Below are positions 43,269-53,436 of a stretch of 64,000 bases of DNA, piece after piece. The position numbers and the translations under genes are program-made. Source of the stretch: Algibacter amylolyticus (GTDB lineage Bacteria > Bacteroidota > Bacteroidia > Flavobacteriales > Flavobacteriaceae). The stretch covers positions 186,001-250,000 of the forward strand of contig NZ_JACHGE010000003.1 of NCBI RefSeq assembly GCF_014202225.1, read 5' to 3'. The notes beneath the pieces were generated by a model, which was not told the origin of the DNA, searched no databases, and saw nothing but the letters and a program-made list of their open reading frames with translations. The number at the start of each line of letters is the position of its first letter. Positions within the stretch are counted from its first letter, which is position 1.

Positions 43269-44219
43269 TTAATTATTAGTGTTTCTAATCAGATTTACTA
43301 AATTATTTAGACCAATAATTCTTTGATTGAAATTATTACTAATTGTGTTAGTCGAATTATAGGCGTTTAATCTTATAATTTTTGATAAAATTTGAAACTT
43401 AACATGCTCTATTTGTCTATCTTTTATATTTAAGAATAACTCGTTGTCTTTCCATTTATCCCAAGGTCCTGGAATATTTAAAACCCTTAATAACTCTGCT
43501 TTAGGGGCTGTACCGTATGGTATTTTTTTATTAAATTTTATTTTAGAAGTATTTTTAAATGCGATTTGTGGTTCTCTAATAGGAAAAGAATCGAAATCTA
43601 AACTATCATCTAATAATTCATCATTCTTAATATTATTGTCTGATAACCTAATTTGGGGAATAGAAATATATTCTGTTGTTTCTTCTATATGATTTACAAT
43701 GTTTTCAAATAATTTGTTAGTGAAATAGGAATTAGAATCCAAAACAAAAGTCCACTCATACCCATGCTCTTTACCATACTCCAAACAGAAGTTTCTAGAT
43801 CCATTGTTATTGATTAGGTATAGGTTATAATTATATAATTTTTTTATAAGGGATTGACGATTCTTAAATTCAGAATTCATTAAATATTCTAAATAACTAA
43901 CAATAATGTTTTTTTTCTTAGTAGAATTTAATTTCCTATCAATTTGTTGTTGTAAATTACGATTGTATTTAATCTTATTAAATTCATCTATATTAAATGG
44001 AATGTCAATAAACTTAAATTTATACTTATCTAGTAATTGTTTTATTTTAGTTTTTTTATTTGTATCGAAAATCCTGTTAAGAAGGTATATTTTTTCCGTG
44101 TCAGGAAAATTTGCTTCATTCAAAAGAGTAAATTCCAAGTTTTGCAAAGTTTGGTTATTTCCATGTAGCCCTGGTAAATCATTTCCAAGAATTCTAAATA
44201 TTAAATACTTTTTTTGCAT
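43269..44219 (-). CDS. Putative glycosyltransferase-like protein, unassigned
   Basis: A 316-residue soluble protein. The N-terminus FRILGNDLPGLHGNNQTLQN and YLLNRIFDTNKK resemble a group of capsule-locus proteins with a GT-A-like core. The central NNNGSRNFCLEYGKEHGYEW is followed by TFVLDSNSYFT, where a GT-A enzyme would carry its DxD; here it is D-S-N. No signal peptide or membrane span is present. It lies between two glycan genes in the same direction. I infer a divergent glycosyltransferase, with low certainty. A sugar-modifying role is the alternative. Confidence 0.6.
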   Translation of the reverse strand: MQKKYLIFRILGNDLPGLHGNNQTLQNLEFTLLNEANFPDTEKIYLLNRIFDTNKKTKIKQLLDKYKFKFIDIPFNIDEFNKIKYNRNLQQQIDRKLNSTKKKNIIVSYLEYLMNSEFKNRQSLIKKLYNYNLYLINNNGSRNFCLEYGKEHGYEWTFVLDSNSYFTNKLFENIVNHIEETTEYISIPQIRLSDNNIKNDELLDDSLDFDSFPIREPQIAFKNTSKIKFNKKIPYGTAPKAELLRVLNIPGPWDKWKDNELFLNIKDRQIEHVKFQILSKIIRLNAYNSTNTISNNFNQRIIGLNNLVNLIRNTNN

Positions 44220-44296
44220 ACATTTTTTTAATTTATGATATTGGTAGATGACTTATAGTTTTTTGCAAATCATTAGTTTTATAAATTGGTTGTATT

Positions 44297-45421
44297 TTAA
44301 TTTAAGGTTTCCTTCTTAAATAATTTTAACCATTGCGGCATAATTTTTTCTTCGGTTAACCTTCCCATATTATTTTTTGCGTGGTATCCTAAAGATTTTA
44401 ATTTGGTTGGATCCTTCATTAATTCAATTAAATTCTTAGCAAGCTGTTTTATATTTAAATACTCTACTAGTATGCCGTCCTCGTTATGCTTTATAATGTG
44501 TCGAGGTCCATTGGGGCAATCAAAAGACAATATGGGTAATCCACAGCCCATGGCTTCTAACAATACCATTGGAAAACATTCTGTTAAAGAAGACATGACG
44601 TATATAGAAGAATCTAACATTTCTGATTCTAAAGTCTTTGTAGCCCCTTTTAAAAAGATATTGTTTTCTAAGTTTAAAGTTTTAATTTGTTTTTTTAATT
44701 GCGCTACATATTTAGGATCTCCATCACCAAAAATATTTAAAGTCCATTCTGGGCAATCTTTTACAACTATTTCCCAAGCAAATATTAAATATTCAAAGCC
44801 TTTAACAGGCGCTATCCTCCCTGCACTAATTACTTTTTTATTTGTTAATTTGGCCGTTTTTAGTGTGGTTTCTTGAATCGCATTGGGTATAATTACTGTA
44901 TTATTTGATTTGTAATATTTTTGCTCATCAGAAGTTAAAAGTACTAAATAATCATATTTAGTTTCAAAATAATCCGAAATTTTATAGATGTATTTTTTTA
45001 CAACATTTTTATTTTCTAAGCGGGCTTTATAATTAAAATGGCCCGAGGAATGATATTCTTTAATATTGATGGATTTTTTAGCTATTAATGGTATAAAATA
45101 AAATCCAAACTCATAATTGCAAACAACAATAACATCGGGTTTAATTTCATTAATTTTTGCTTTGAGCCTCGAATAATGCTTAGGAGCAAGTTTTATATTT
45201 GATGGGTGTAAAAAACTAATATCTCTGTTGTAATGGATACCTAAATCATGAAATGTAACCTTATCATTTATTTTATAACAGGGTGCTTTATTAAGTTGTT
45301 GGAATGTTATAACGTGAAGTTTAAAATTTGTGTTTTTGGAAAAATAATTGAGTTTATTAGCCAATACACGCTCTAAACCTCCATGTAAATAAACTTGATC
45401 TGTATAATAAATGATGTTCAT
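44297..45421 (-). CDS. Glycosyltransferase family 4 protein
   Basis: A 374-residue GT-B enzyme. It starts MNIIYYTDQVYLHGGLERVL, then VICVCNYE-like and EYHSSGHFNYKA segments. The donor domain has KKVISAGRIAPVKGFEYLIF, LNIFGDGDPKYVAQLKK and the EX7E region SSLTECFPMVLLEAMGCGLP. CPNGPRHIIKHNEDGILV is typical of the amylovoran and galactosyl GT4 group. It follows the GT32-like gene with only four bases between. Confidence 0.9.
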   Translation of the reverse strand: MNIIYYTDQVYLHGGLERVLANKLNYFSKNTNFKLHVITFQQLNKAPCYKINDKVTFHDLGIHYNRDISFLHPSNIKLAPKHYSRLKAKINEIKPDVIVVCNYEFGFYFIPLIAKKSINIKEYHSSGHFNYKARLENKNVVKKYIYKISDYFETKYDYLVLLTSDEQKYYKSNNTVIIPNAIQETTLKTAKLTNKKVISAGRIAPVKGFEYLIFAWEIVVKDCPEWTLNIFGDGDPKYVAQLKKQIKTLNLENNIFLKGATKTLESEMLDSSIYVMSSLTECFPMVLLEAMGCGLPILSFDCPNGPRHIIKHNEDGILVEYLNIKQLAKNLIELMKDPTKLKSLGYHAKNNMGRLTEEKIMPQWLKLFKKETLN

Positions 45422-45425
45422 TGTC

Positions 45426-46205
45426 TTAAGGTTTTTTTTTAAACATACGTTTTAATTTTCTTAATCCAAAAAAATGAATAAAACCGTTTATTAAATTAAC
45501 ACCAAATATGGACATTAATTTTCGTTTAATATTAGGGAGCATAGTTCTTTCTTTTGCAATCCAAGACATAGCAAAATGATGGATAGAGTAGGTGTTATTA
45601 GTTTTCTCTATAACTCCAGTACCGTGATTTTTAGCACAGAAAAAATCTTTAGGAAACATGTATAATGTATCTTGATTTGCAATTTGTGACTCTACTTTTA
45701 TATTATTTGGATGTATCTCTTTGAATGTTCTGCTTTTTGATATTTGAGCCATCATAATTCTTGGCAAAGTCAACATATTATATGTACCATCTTGATTAAT
45801 AAAAGATTTTCCACTATAATAATCTATACATTGTTTAACCCATGGGTTATTTTTTTCGGCTCCAAATACACCAGCTTCTATAATGCCGAGACCTTCAGCT
45901 CCTGCAATATAAGGACGGTCAAGCAAATCGTTAAAACTTTTTACAACTTCTACATCAGTATCTAAATAAATACCTCCATGATTATAAACGGCATAAAGCC
46001 TTATATAATCTGCAGCAAAGGCATATTTTTTAGTTTCAAAAGCTTGTTTTACCCATATATTACTTTCTAATTTAAATTTATTTGTATCCCATAAAACAAA
46101 CTCATAATCTGGAAGCTTTTCTTTCCATGTATCTATACATTTTTGTATTAGAGGCGGGAACTCATCGCCACTTAACCAACAATAATGAATAACTTTAGGT
46201 ATCAT
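45426..46205 (-). CDS. GT32-like capsular sugar transferase
   Basis: A 259-residue glycosyltransferase with the sugar-binding DXD region. The start IPKVIHYCWLSGDEFP is the usual one for this family. The core AFAADYIRLYAVYNHGGIYL then DTDVEVVK supplies the DXD motif. It has a late CAKNHGTGVIEKTNNTYSIH block and SWIAKERT. It probably transfers a hexose or N-acetylhexosamine from a nucleotide sugar with metal help. It lies ten bases after the GT2 gene and four before the GT4 gene, in a tight transcript. Confidence 0.92.
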   Translation of the reverse strand: MIPKVIHYCWLSGDEFPPLIQKCIDTWKEKLPDYEFVLWDTNKFKLESNIWVKQAFETKKYAFAADYIRLYAVYNHGGIYLDTDVEVVKSFNDLLDRPYIAGAEGLGIIEAGVFGAEKNNPWVKQCIDYYSGKSFINQDGTYNMLTLPRIMMAQISKSRTFKEIHPNNIKVESQIANQDTLYMFPKDFFCAKNHGTGVIEKTNNTYSIHHFAMSWIAKERTMLPNIKRKLMSIFGVNLINGFIHFFGLRKLKRMFKKKP

Positions 46206-46215
46206 AATATTTTTT

Positions 46216-47232
46216 TTATTTTTTAATAGTTGACGACATTAAATGCCATACGCAATACAAGGCATATGAAGCTAAAATCATATTGTTTTTTAAAAAAAAG
46301 TAAATTAGTTTTAGGTGTATTTTTTTATTTAAAATGGCTTTAAAAGCAGATTTTAACCTTTCGTTTTTAAGTATTGGCCTTATAAATTTATAGCCATTTA
46401 TATATCCTTTTTTACTTATGGCATTTAAAATAAACTGGTTGCTATTATCGTAAAATGGTTTGTAAAATTTATTATAATCTATTTTAAATTGGAAATTTTC
46501 GTTAGCATCTAATAGTCTTTTTTGAGACTCTACAAAGCCAATAAATTGATTCTCTCTAAACGAATTAATAATACTCCCTGTAACACTATTGTTGTAACAA
46601 TAATTAGCGTTTTTAATAACTAAAACACTAGTTGCATGTTGAAACAGTTTAAAATTAAACCAATAATCGCTTGCTCTAACTGCCTTTTGGTTTTGAAATA
46701 AAAGTTTTTGTCTCTTTAAAAATTTACTGTTGTAAATTTTATTCCATAAGGCCGGAACCACGGGGTCTCCTCCTGTGTAATAGGTATTTAATATGTGCTC
46801 TTTAATTTCTTTTTTATCTAAGTCGATGTTTGTAGGAACCCTAGTTTTTGGAATATGAAACGTATTTTCTTCACATATTTTATAATGAGATATAACAACA
46901 TCAAATTCTTTTTCATTTGTAGGTTTAATTAAATTTAAAAACATATCGTTTTCAACCTCATCATCTGCATCAACAAAACCAATATATTTACCTTTGGCTT
47001 GTTTTAAACCAACATTTCTAGCCATAGCAACACCTTGGTTTTTTTGATCTATGTATACTATGCGATTATCTTTATTCGCGTAGGTTTCGCAAATAATGTT
47101 ACTAGAGTCTTTAGAGCCATCGTTAATTAATATAAGTTCAAAATCGAAAAATAATTGAGATAAAATGCTCTTTAAGCATCTTTCCAAGTATTTTTCAGCA
47201 TTATAAACTGGTAATATTATGGATAACATCAT
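46216..47232 (-). CDS. Glycosyltransferase family 2 protein
   Basis: A 338-residue GT-A enzyme. The N-terminus MLSIILPVYNAEKYLERCLK is followed by ELILINDGSKDSS, GVAMARNVGLKQAKGKYIGF and the metal site VDADDEVENDMF. Two in-frame ATG codons open the gene (47232 and 47229); either is possible. The C-terminal part has a basic amphipathic stretch. It extends the repeat unit at the cytoplasmic face. Confidence 0.93.
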   Translation of the reverse strand: MMLSIILPVYNAEKYLERCLKSILSQLFFDFELILINDGSKDSSNIICETYANKDNRIVYIDQKNQGVAMARNVGLKQAKGKYIGFVDADDEVENDMFLNLIKPTNEKEFDVVISHYKICEENTFHIPKTRVPTNIDLDKKEIKEHILNTYYTGGDPVVPALWNKIYNSKFLKRQKLLFQNQKAVRASDYWFNFKLFQHATSVLVIKNANYCYNNSVTGSIINSFRENQFIGFVESQKRLLDANENFQFKIDYNKFYKPFYDNSNQFILNAISKKGYINGYKFIRPILKNERLKSAFKAILNKKIHLKLIYFFLKNNMILASYALYCVWHLMSSTIKK

Positions 47233-47270
47233 AGATATAAAGTGTTCTTTTATTAGGTTTTAAATTTAGT

Positions 47271-48377
47271 TTAATTTTTTAATGCCATAATTAAATAGTC
47301 CTTAGATTTTTTTATTAAAGTAGTTAACCTTTTGTCGAAAGCATTATAATCTATTATGTAACTATAGTTTTCAATATCACTTTTACTGGTAATTAAGACC
47401 TGTTCTATTTCTAAAAGGCTTACAAAATCTCGCATTCTAGTATTAATCTTCTCAGACCTATTAAATACAGTAAATTGTTTTTTAAATATACAGGAGAAGG
47501 CTACAGCATGAAAGGAATTGGAAACTACAAATTTAGCATTACTTAGTAATGTTAAAAACGTACTAGGACCATCCAAATAGAAGTTGTAATCCGCATATTT
47601 AACATTTGAATTTACAGAAACTACTTTATAATTATGCTTTTCTTTCTGTTTTATTACAAAACTTTTTATTATTGGGTTACTATCAAAATCGTAGACAAAT
47701 ATATAATCTTCTTTTATTATTGGGGCTAGACATAATGTGCTCCATTTACTTTCTTCTAGTAAAAATACAGGGTCTAAAACATGAGTAACGTCGCTTATAT
47801 CTAAATCGCTTAAAATGGTTTTGCCAGATGATTCTCTAACAGAAACATAGTTAAGACGCGATACTTTTTCTTTTACAAAATTTTTTATATCGTCTTCTAA
47901 TTTATCAATAGCGAAACTAGCAGCATACGATATTTTTAGTTTATTATCAGGAACAAAATCTAAATAGAAAGATGGGTCTTTACCGTTTGGAAAAAAAGAA
48001 TTCCATATTTGATCACTTCCACATATATAAGCATCAGCTTCAGGTAAATCTAATTTTAAATCATCATTGGATTTGTAAAGTTTCTCGGTAGATCTAATGT
48101 ATTTAGCAGAAAAAGCATCGAAACTTCTTTTTCTTTTTAGCATTTTGTATCTAAAAGGAAACTTTAAAATTAAATATATTGATTTAAGTATTATATTTTT
48201 TTTATATCTCGGGTTCGAAATTCTCCAAAAGTTAAAATGTTCGCTTAAGTAATCTGGTTTATAATGTATCGTTTCAGTTTCATGTCCTTGATTTTCTAAA
48301 AACGTTAATAACGCATACTCTTGTAAACTAGCCCCATGATTATATACTTCGTGACAAGTTATCGTTTTAATTTTCAT
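47271..48377 (-). CDS. Polysaccharide pyruvyl transferase family protein
   Basis: A 368-residue protein of the CsaB/WcaK-type family. It begins KIKTITCHEVYNHGASLQEY, followed by ADAYICGSDQIWNSFFPNG, KISYAASFAIDKLEDD, SRLNYVSVRESSG and the late FVVSNSFHAVAFSCIFKKQF, all standard landmarks. It adds a pyruvate ketal from phosphoenolpyruvate to a sugar, giving the polymer extra negative charge. Its start codon directly abuts the stop of the nitroreductase-like gene, so the two products are probably linked in function. Confidence 0.92.
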   Translation of the reverse strand: MKIKTITCHEVYNHGASLQEYALLTFLENQGHETETIHYKPDYLSEHFNFWRISNPRYKKNIILKSIYLILKFPFRYKMLKRKRSFDAFSAKYIRSTEKLYKSNDDLKLDLPEADAYICGSDQIWNSFFPNGKDPSFYLDFVPDNKLKISYAASFAIDKLEDDIKNFVKEKVSRLNYVSVRESSGKTILSDLDISDVTHVLDPVFLLEESKWSTLCLAPIIKEDYIFVYDFDSNPIIKSFVIKQKEKHNYKVVSVNSNVKYADYNFYLDGPSTFLTLLSNAKFVVSNSFHAVAFSCIFKKQFTVFNRSEKINTRMRDFVSLLEIEQVLITSKSDIENYSYIIDYNAFDKRLTTLIKKSKDYLIMALKN

Positions 48378-49370
48378 CTAATTAATCTTAATTATTTCAT
48401 TTAAATCTTTCTTTTTGGATATCGCAACTTTGTAGTTATCTTTTATATTACCAATACCTATCATCATTATTAATCGTTCGTTAGCATCTATATTTCCAAC
48501 AGATTTCACATTTTTTTCTGAAGTGAAAGGAAAACATGTATTAAGACAGCAAGCTCCAATGCCTTGGCTATGAAGGGCTAACACTAAATTCATAGAAAAT
48601 AAGCCTCCATCAATAAATATTTGATTATTTTCTAAAGTTGTAAAGGCTTTTATATTAGTTGTTACAATAATTAGTTTATTAATACTTTTAGTGAAACCAT
48701 TGTTTCCTCCTTGAATTTTTAATAAAGATAAAATCTGTTCTTCTTTAGTATACACATGCGCTTTCCATGATTGCCTATTGCAAACGGAAGGTGCATGTTT
48801 AGCTATATTTACTGCTCTTTTTATAGTTTCTACATCAACATCTTCACTTGAAAAATCTCTGATAGAGAATCTGCTCTTTACGAAACTCTCGAACGGCAAA
48901 GACATATTTTTTTTTAGTTCATTTTTATTTATCGATAGAGTTCCTCCTAGTTCTTGTTGTTTACTTAAACCTATAAAACTTAAAATAGAATCGAAATAAG
49001 AACCTTCAATTTTTATATTATTTTTTTTATTAAATTCAATATACTCTGAAAGACAATTTTTTATAGAGATGATTAATTTATCTTCACCGTATTTTTCTTC
49101 GTATTTTTTACTTTTATCCAATAATAAGATTATTTTTTGTTTTCCAAAACCTAACCTAGGGTTTGGAAGCGCTAAACCTTTTTCTACAATATGGTATTGC
49201 TTAGTTAAAAACGCAATTTCACTTTCTTTACTTTTAAAACTGTTATTTTTAAACGAATATTTATAAAATAATTTTAAGCCATAAATATTGTTGGCAATGT
49301 CCCCTAATGAAGTCTGCCAGAATATTAAAGCATGAATTTTTAATTTTAATTTTGTTATAATTTCACTCAC
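48378..49370 (-). CDS. Nitroreductase-family flavoprotein with N-terminal extension
   Basis: A 330-residue protein. Residues about 160-330 are a nitroreductase fold: SRFSIRDFSSEDVDVETIKR, NIAKHAPSVCNRQSWKAHVY with the FMN-binding Arg and Ser, then ALHSQGIGACCLN. The first 155 residues are an extra domain with KQYHIVEKGLALPNPRLGFG, a motif I associate with the nitroreductases of polysaccharide loci. The substrate is unknown. It may act on a sugar or pyruvyl intermediate, given perfect abutment with the pyruvyl transferase gene. Confidence 0.85.
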   Translation of the reverse strand: MSEIITKLKLKIHALIFWQTSLGDIANNIYGLKLFYKYSFKNNSFKSKESEIAFLTKQYHIVEKGLALPNPRLGFGKQKIILLLDKSKKYEEKYGEDKLIISIKNCLSEYIEFNKKNNIKIEGSYFDSILSFIGLSKQQELGGTLSINKNELKKNMSLPFESFVKSRFSIRDFSSEDVDVETIKRAVNIAKHAPSVCNRQSWKAHVYTKEEQILSLLKIQGGNNGFTKSINKLIIVTTNIKAFTTLENNQIFIDGGLFSMNLVLALHSQGIGACCLNTCFPFTSEKNVKSVGNIDANERLIMMIGIGNIKDNYKVAISKKKDLNEIIKIN

Positions 49371-49447
49371 TTTTTAATAAATTTTATTTCTTTAATATAA
49401 TAACTCTTAAGGTTTATTTTGTTTACAGTTGAAAATTCTATAGTTAA

Positions 49448-50515
49448 TTACTTTAATTTTATAAAATCTCTATAAGACTCTATAATTAATTTAACATGTT
49501 TTTCCCAAGAGACATGTTCTTGCCATTTGGAATTATCAATTGATTTGATTGATTCAATATTTTTAGTTAGCTTATTTAAGGCTCTTGTTGCAGATTCGGT
49601 ATCTCCAGGTTTATAGCAAGAGGAGATGCTATACATTGCTTGTTCTTTAAAATTACCTAAGTCAGGATAAATTATAGGAATATTAAAGGTTAAAGCCATA
49701 GGTATTATACCCGAATTTAGTCCCTTTGTATGTGTAATGATAACGTAATCAACAGCGTTAAAATAATAAGCAATTTTATCATTACGTATTAGTTTAATAT
49801 CATAACCAAATTTCTTAGTTCTTTTTCTGATTTTACCGTACCATAAGCGAAAAATTAACGGTTGTATTTTTTTGTCAGATATTATTTGACCTGCTGTAAA
49901 TAAATATTTGTTTTTTGCTTTCCAACCCTTAAAAATTTTTGGTAATTGATTATAACCTTTATATCCCCTTAAATACCCAAAATGCATTAGAATTTTTTTG
50001 TCCAATGGTAAGCCTAGTTCATTTCTAGCTTTTTCCTTAGATATGCTTTTATATTGAATAGAATAGTCGCCATGCGGACAAACTATGTGTTTTTTGTCTT
50101 TTAATCCTTTCCAATTGTTGTTCATTAGTTCAATAGAAGTATTACCATGATGTACAATTAAATCAGAAAACTCTATAAATAGGTTGTAAATCGCTGCATC
50201 TTTTAAGTTGTCTTTAGAGTCATGAGGTTGAATATTATGAATAGTCCATATAATGTAAACTCCATTTTTCTTAAAAAATGTTAAACGATCCTGAATACTT
50301 TTTTGTGCATCTCCAAATAAACTGAAATCACCAAATTTGTATAAACTTTCAGGCCATTGAAGATGCAGTATGTCTGGTATTATATTTGTTTGAAAAAAAT
50401 TAGTAACACCACTAAAAACTTTGTTGTCAGTTTCAGTATAGGCCTTAAATAGCGAAGGAATATAACTGTTATTTATTATGTTAGATGCTATTAAAATTTT
50501 TAAAGGTTTGTTCAT
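49448..50515 (-). CDS. GT-B glycosyltransferase
   Basis: A 355-residue GT-B-like enzyme. Early landmarks are PDILHLQWPESLYKFGDF and YIIWTIHNIQPHD, which resemble GumK- and GT4-type glucuronosyl or hexosyl transferases. The donor side has ILMHFGYLRGYKGYNQLPK, AVDYVIITHTKGLNSGIIPM and IPIIYPDLGNFKEQA. I place the start at the ATG at 50515 (MNKPLKILIASN); an ATG at 50551 would add twelve residues. It lies just downstream of the flippase gene in the same transcript. Confidence 0.85.
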   Translation of the reverse strand: MNKPLKILIASNIINNSYIPSLFKAYTETDNKVFSGVTNFFQTNIIPDILHLQWPESLYKFGDFSLFGDAQKSIQDRLTFFKKNGVYIIWTIHNIQPHDSKDNLKDAAIYNLFIEFSDLIVHHGNTSIELMNNNWKGLKDKKHIVCPHGDYSIQYKSISKEKARNELGLPLDKKILMHFGYLRGYKGYNQLPKIFKGWKAKNKYLFTAGQIISDKKIQPLIFRLWYGKIRKRTKKFGYDIKLIRNDKIAYYFNAVDYVIITHTKGLNSGIIPMALTFNIPIIYPDLGNFKEQAMYSISSCYKPGDTESATRALNKLTKNIESIKSIDNSKWQEHVSWEKHVKLIIESYRDFIKLK

Positions 50516-50579
50516 GTTAATTGAATTTTTTGGGAATACAGCATTAATCATTACTCTGTTATTTATGCATGGTTAATTT

Positions 50580-52121
50580 CTATGATTTTATAATATTTTT
50601 AAAAATGTTTATTATACGCAAAGCTAAAGTTCTAAAACCAGGATTAAACAGATACATTATAGCAGAATAGACTATTAAAAGGATGGCGCCTACTTGAATT
50701 AAAGAAATTAATAATATTATCCACGAGTCTTCACTTATTAATATAAAATTACTAATTAAATAATTAGCTAGAATAGCTGCTAAAGTAAACGATAATAGCA
50801 ATTTAAAAAAGCCAATCCAGTAGGATAGTAATGGTTTTTTAAATCCATTTTTATATAGAAAGTAAGGTTTCCAGATTAATACAATTAAACTAACACTTAC
50901 GAAAGTTCCTAGTAAAACACCTGAAATACCAAAATGGGATGCAAGTATTATAGAGATAACCAAATTTAAAACCCCTTCAGTAATTGGCGCCCAAATATCT
51001 TGAAACATACCATAAGCATGAATATATTGTTCTACAGAAACTCTCATTTTACTAATCATAACGTTTGCTAGCAAAAGTAAAACAATAGTATCTTCCATTA
51101 TATATTGTTCCCCAAGCCAAAGCGATATAACGGGGTTTACTCCATAATATAAACTCATTACTAAAATACCCCCAACGAAATGATTTAGACTTGTTAGCTC
51201 CCAAAACGTATTATTAATTTTTTTACTATTGTTTTCAGAAATAACACTTCCTACTGCAGCTTTGGTTCCTGTGAAAAAATTGGTTAATAATGATGTGCTA
51301 CTACCAATAATAAGATAGTAGTTATTTACATAAGTTACACTTTGCAAGCTAACAAAAGAAAAAATAACAATGTTATCGGTACTTTTCAAAATAAAGCCAC
51401 TTATTCTATGAACAAAAACTTGCTTTATTTTTGTTATAAGTTCTTTGTTTTTAGTAATTAAGGTTTTATCACCTTTTGAAGAGAAATTAAGCCAAGGGTA
51501 TTCTTTTTTAATCCTTCTATGCAATAATATATTGAGAACAATGGTACTTAAGAGCTCTATGCTTATAAAAATAGAAAAGCTGCTTGTTAAATGTAAAACA
51601 CCAATTTGTAAAAGTATTTTTATTATGTGTAACGATTGTTGATAGGATGTTGGTATATAGCCTTTTTGGTCGGCCTGCATTACCATTAAGTGGTAATTAA
51701 AAAAATAGTAAATTAAACTACTAAATAAATAAATATAAAACACATAATATATAACCAATATATTAATAGGGGTCTTTGAAAAAATAAGAGGAAAAAATAG
51801 AGATAATACAAAACCTGCAATAAAAACGATTTTTCCTATCTTATTATATAAATACCCTATGAGGGTAAATAATTCATTTAAACGTTCATGATTTTTATCA
51901 AATAATGATTTATACATGGCAAAGCCCATGGCTGAACCTACACCTAATTCTACAAGGTTTAGAAAACTTAAAAAACTTTGAAGTGTGGACAATAAACCTA
52001 TGAATTCATCTCCAAGTCGTTCTAAAAAAATTTTTCTAGAGTAAAACCCAATAACGCTAACTAGGATGAAAAAAAAAGTGCCTACTTTTGCGTTTTTAAT
52101 AATTTTATTTGTTCTAGACAT
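50580..52121 (-). CDS. Wzx-type polysaccharide flippase
   Basis: A 513-residue membrane protein with about 12-14 helices. The N-terminus RTNKIIKNAKVGTFFFILVS and GSAMGFAMYKSLFDKNHERL are typical of MOP-superfamily flippases in gram-negative capsule loci. The cytoplasmic loop near residues 195-235 is rich in lysine. It translocates the finished lipid-linked repeat unit to the periplasm, upstream of the EpsG-type polymerase. It follows the UDP-sugar dehydrogenase gene after 28 bases. It is not closely related by eye to the flippase at 4226-5686. Confidence 0.92.
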   Translation of the reverse strand: MSRTNKIIKNAKVGTFFFILVSVIGFYSRKIFLERLGDEFIGLLSTLQSFLSFLNLVELGVGSAMGFAMYKSLFDKNHERLNELFTLIGYLYNKIGKIVFIAGFVLSLFFPLIFSKTPINILVIYYVFYIYLFSSLIYYFFNYHLMVMQADQKGYIPTSYQQSLHIIKILLQIGVLHLTSSFSIFISIELLSTIVLNILLHRRIKKEYPWLNFSSKGDKTLITKNKELITKIKQVFVHRISGFILKSTDNIVIFSFVSLQSVTYVNNYYLIIGSSTSLLTNFFTGTKAAVGSVISENNSKKINNTFWELTSLNHFVGGILVMSLYYGVNPVISLWLGEQYIMEDTIVLLLLANVMISKMRVSVEQYIHAYGMFQDIWAPITEGVLNLVISIILASHFGISGVLLGTFVSVSLIVLIWKPYFLYKNGFKKPLLSYWIGFFKLLLSFTLAAILANYLISNFILISEDSWIILLISLIQVGAILLIVYSAIMYLFNPGFRTLALRIINIFKNIIKS

Positions 52122-52149
52122 TAATATTTTGTTTTAACGATAAATATAT

Positions 52150-53430
52150 TTACAATCGTCCACTTACTTTTTCTTTTAAAACACCTTTCACATCATACAG
52201 AACTCCATTTGGTTTTAATAAGCTATTCCAGTTAACATCCATAAATTCTTTATGGGCTACGGTAAGAACAATAACATCAAATTTACCTTCGGGTATTTTT
52301 TTTACAGTAACTAAGTCGTATTCGTGTTGTACTTCTATGGGATTTGCCCAAGGATCGTGTACTATTAAATTAGTTTGGTAACTTTTTAATTGATTTATCA
52401 CATCTACTGCCTTAGTGTTTCTAACATCAGGGCAGTTTTCTTTAAAAGTTATACCTAGGTTTAATATTCTGGCATCTTTTATACGAATATCGCTTTTCAC
52501 CATTAGTTTTACGATTTCTGAAGCTACATATTGTCCCATGCTATCATTAACACGACGGCCTGCCAAAATAATTTCTGGATGATACCCAACTTCTTGTGCT
52601 TTTTGTGCTAAATAATAAGGATCAACACCAATACAATGCCCACCAACAAGACCTGGTTTAAACGGAAGGAAATTCCATTTTGTACCGGCAGCTTCTAAAA
52701 CAGCGTGTGTATCAATATCCATTAAATTAAATATTTTTGCCAACTCGTTTACAAATGCAATATTAATATCGCGTTGTGAGTTTTCTATAACCTTGGCAGC
52801 TTCGGCTACTTTAATGGTAGGAGCAAGGTGGGTTCCTGCAGTAATGATGCTTGAATAAAGCGCGTCTACTTTTTTACCAATTTCTGGAGTTGAACCCGCA
52901 GTAACTTTTAAAATTTTATCTACGGTATGCAGTTTATCGCCTGGGTTAATACGTTCTGGTGAATAACCAGCAAAGAAATCAACATTAAATTGCAACCCAC
53001 TAGTTTTTTCCAGAACAGGAATACATTCATCCTCTGTAGCACCAGGGTACACGGTAGATTCATAAATTACAATATCTCCCTTTTTTAATACTTTACCAAC
53101 CGTCTCGCTAGACCTGTATAGAGGCGTTAAATCTGGTCTGTTATTTTTATCGATAGGCGTAGGTACAGTAACCACATAGTAATTACAATCTTCAATATCT
53201 TTCATGTCATGAGAACAATAAAGTCCTACATTATCATTTGAAGTTTCCTTTAAAACAGCTTTTAAAATATCATCTTCAACCTCTAAAGTAACATCTTTAC
53301 CTTGAGTAAGTTCTGAAACTCGTCTTTGGTTTATATCGAATCCAACTACGGCGTATTTGGTTGCAAATAATCTAGCTAGCGGTAAGCCAACATAGCCAAG
53401 TCCTATAATCGCGATTTTTTCTTTATTCAT
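52150..53430 (-). CDS. UDP-N-acetylhexosamine dehydrogenase, TviB/WbpO type
   Basis: A 426-residue nucleotide-sugar 6-dehydrogenase. It has [19 protein letters not shown] for NAD binding, [37 protein letters not shown] and the catalytic Cys in [20 protein letters not shown]. The [19 protein letters not shown] segment is diagnostic for the TviB/VipA/WbpO branch that oxidises UDP-GlcNAc or UDP-GalNAc to the uronic acid. With the adjacent WbpP-like epimerase it probably supplies UDP-GalNAcA. Six bases separate it from the next dehydrogenase gene. Confidence 0.93.
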   Translation of the reverse strand: MNKEKIAIIGLGYVGLPLARLFATKYAVVGFDINQRRVSELTQGKDVTLEVEDDILKAVLKETSNDNVGLYCSHDMKDIEDCNYYVVTVPTPIDKNNRPDLTPLYRSSETVGKVLKKGDIVIYESTVYPGATEDECIPVLEKTSGLQFNVDFFAGYSPERINPGDKLHTVDKILKVTAGSTPEIGKKVDALYSSIITAGTHLAPTIKVAEAAKVIENSQRDINIAFVNELAKIFNLMDIDTHAVLEAAGTKWNFLPFKPGLVGGHCIGVDPYYLAQKAQEVGYHPEIILAGRRVNDSMGQYVASEIVKLMVKSDIRIKDARILNLGITFKENCPDVRNTKAVDVINQLKSYQTNLIVHDPWANPIEVQHEYDLVTVKKIPEGKFDVIVLTVAHKEFMDVNWNSLLKPNGVLYDVKGVLKEKVSGRL

Positions 53431-53436
53431 AATTTA

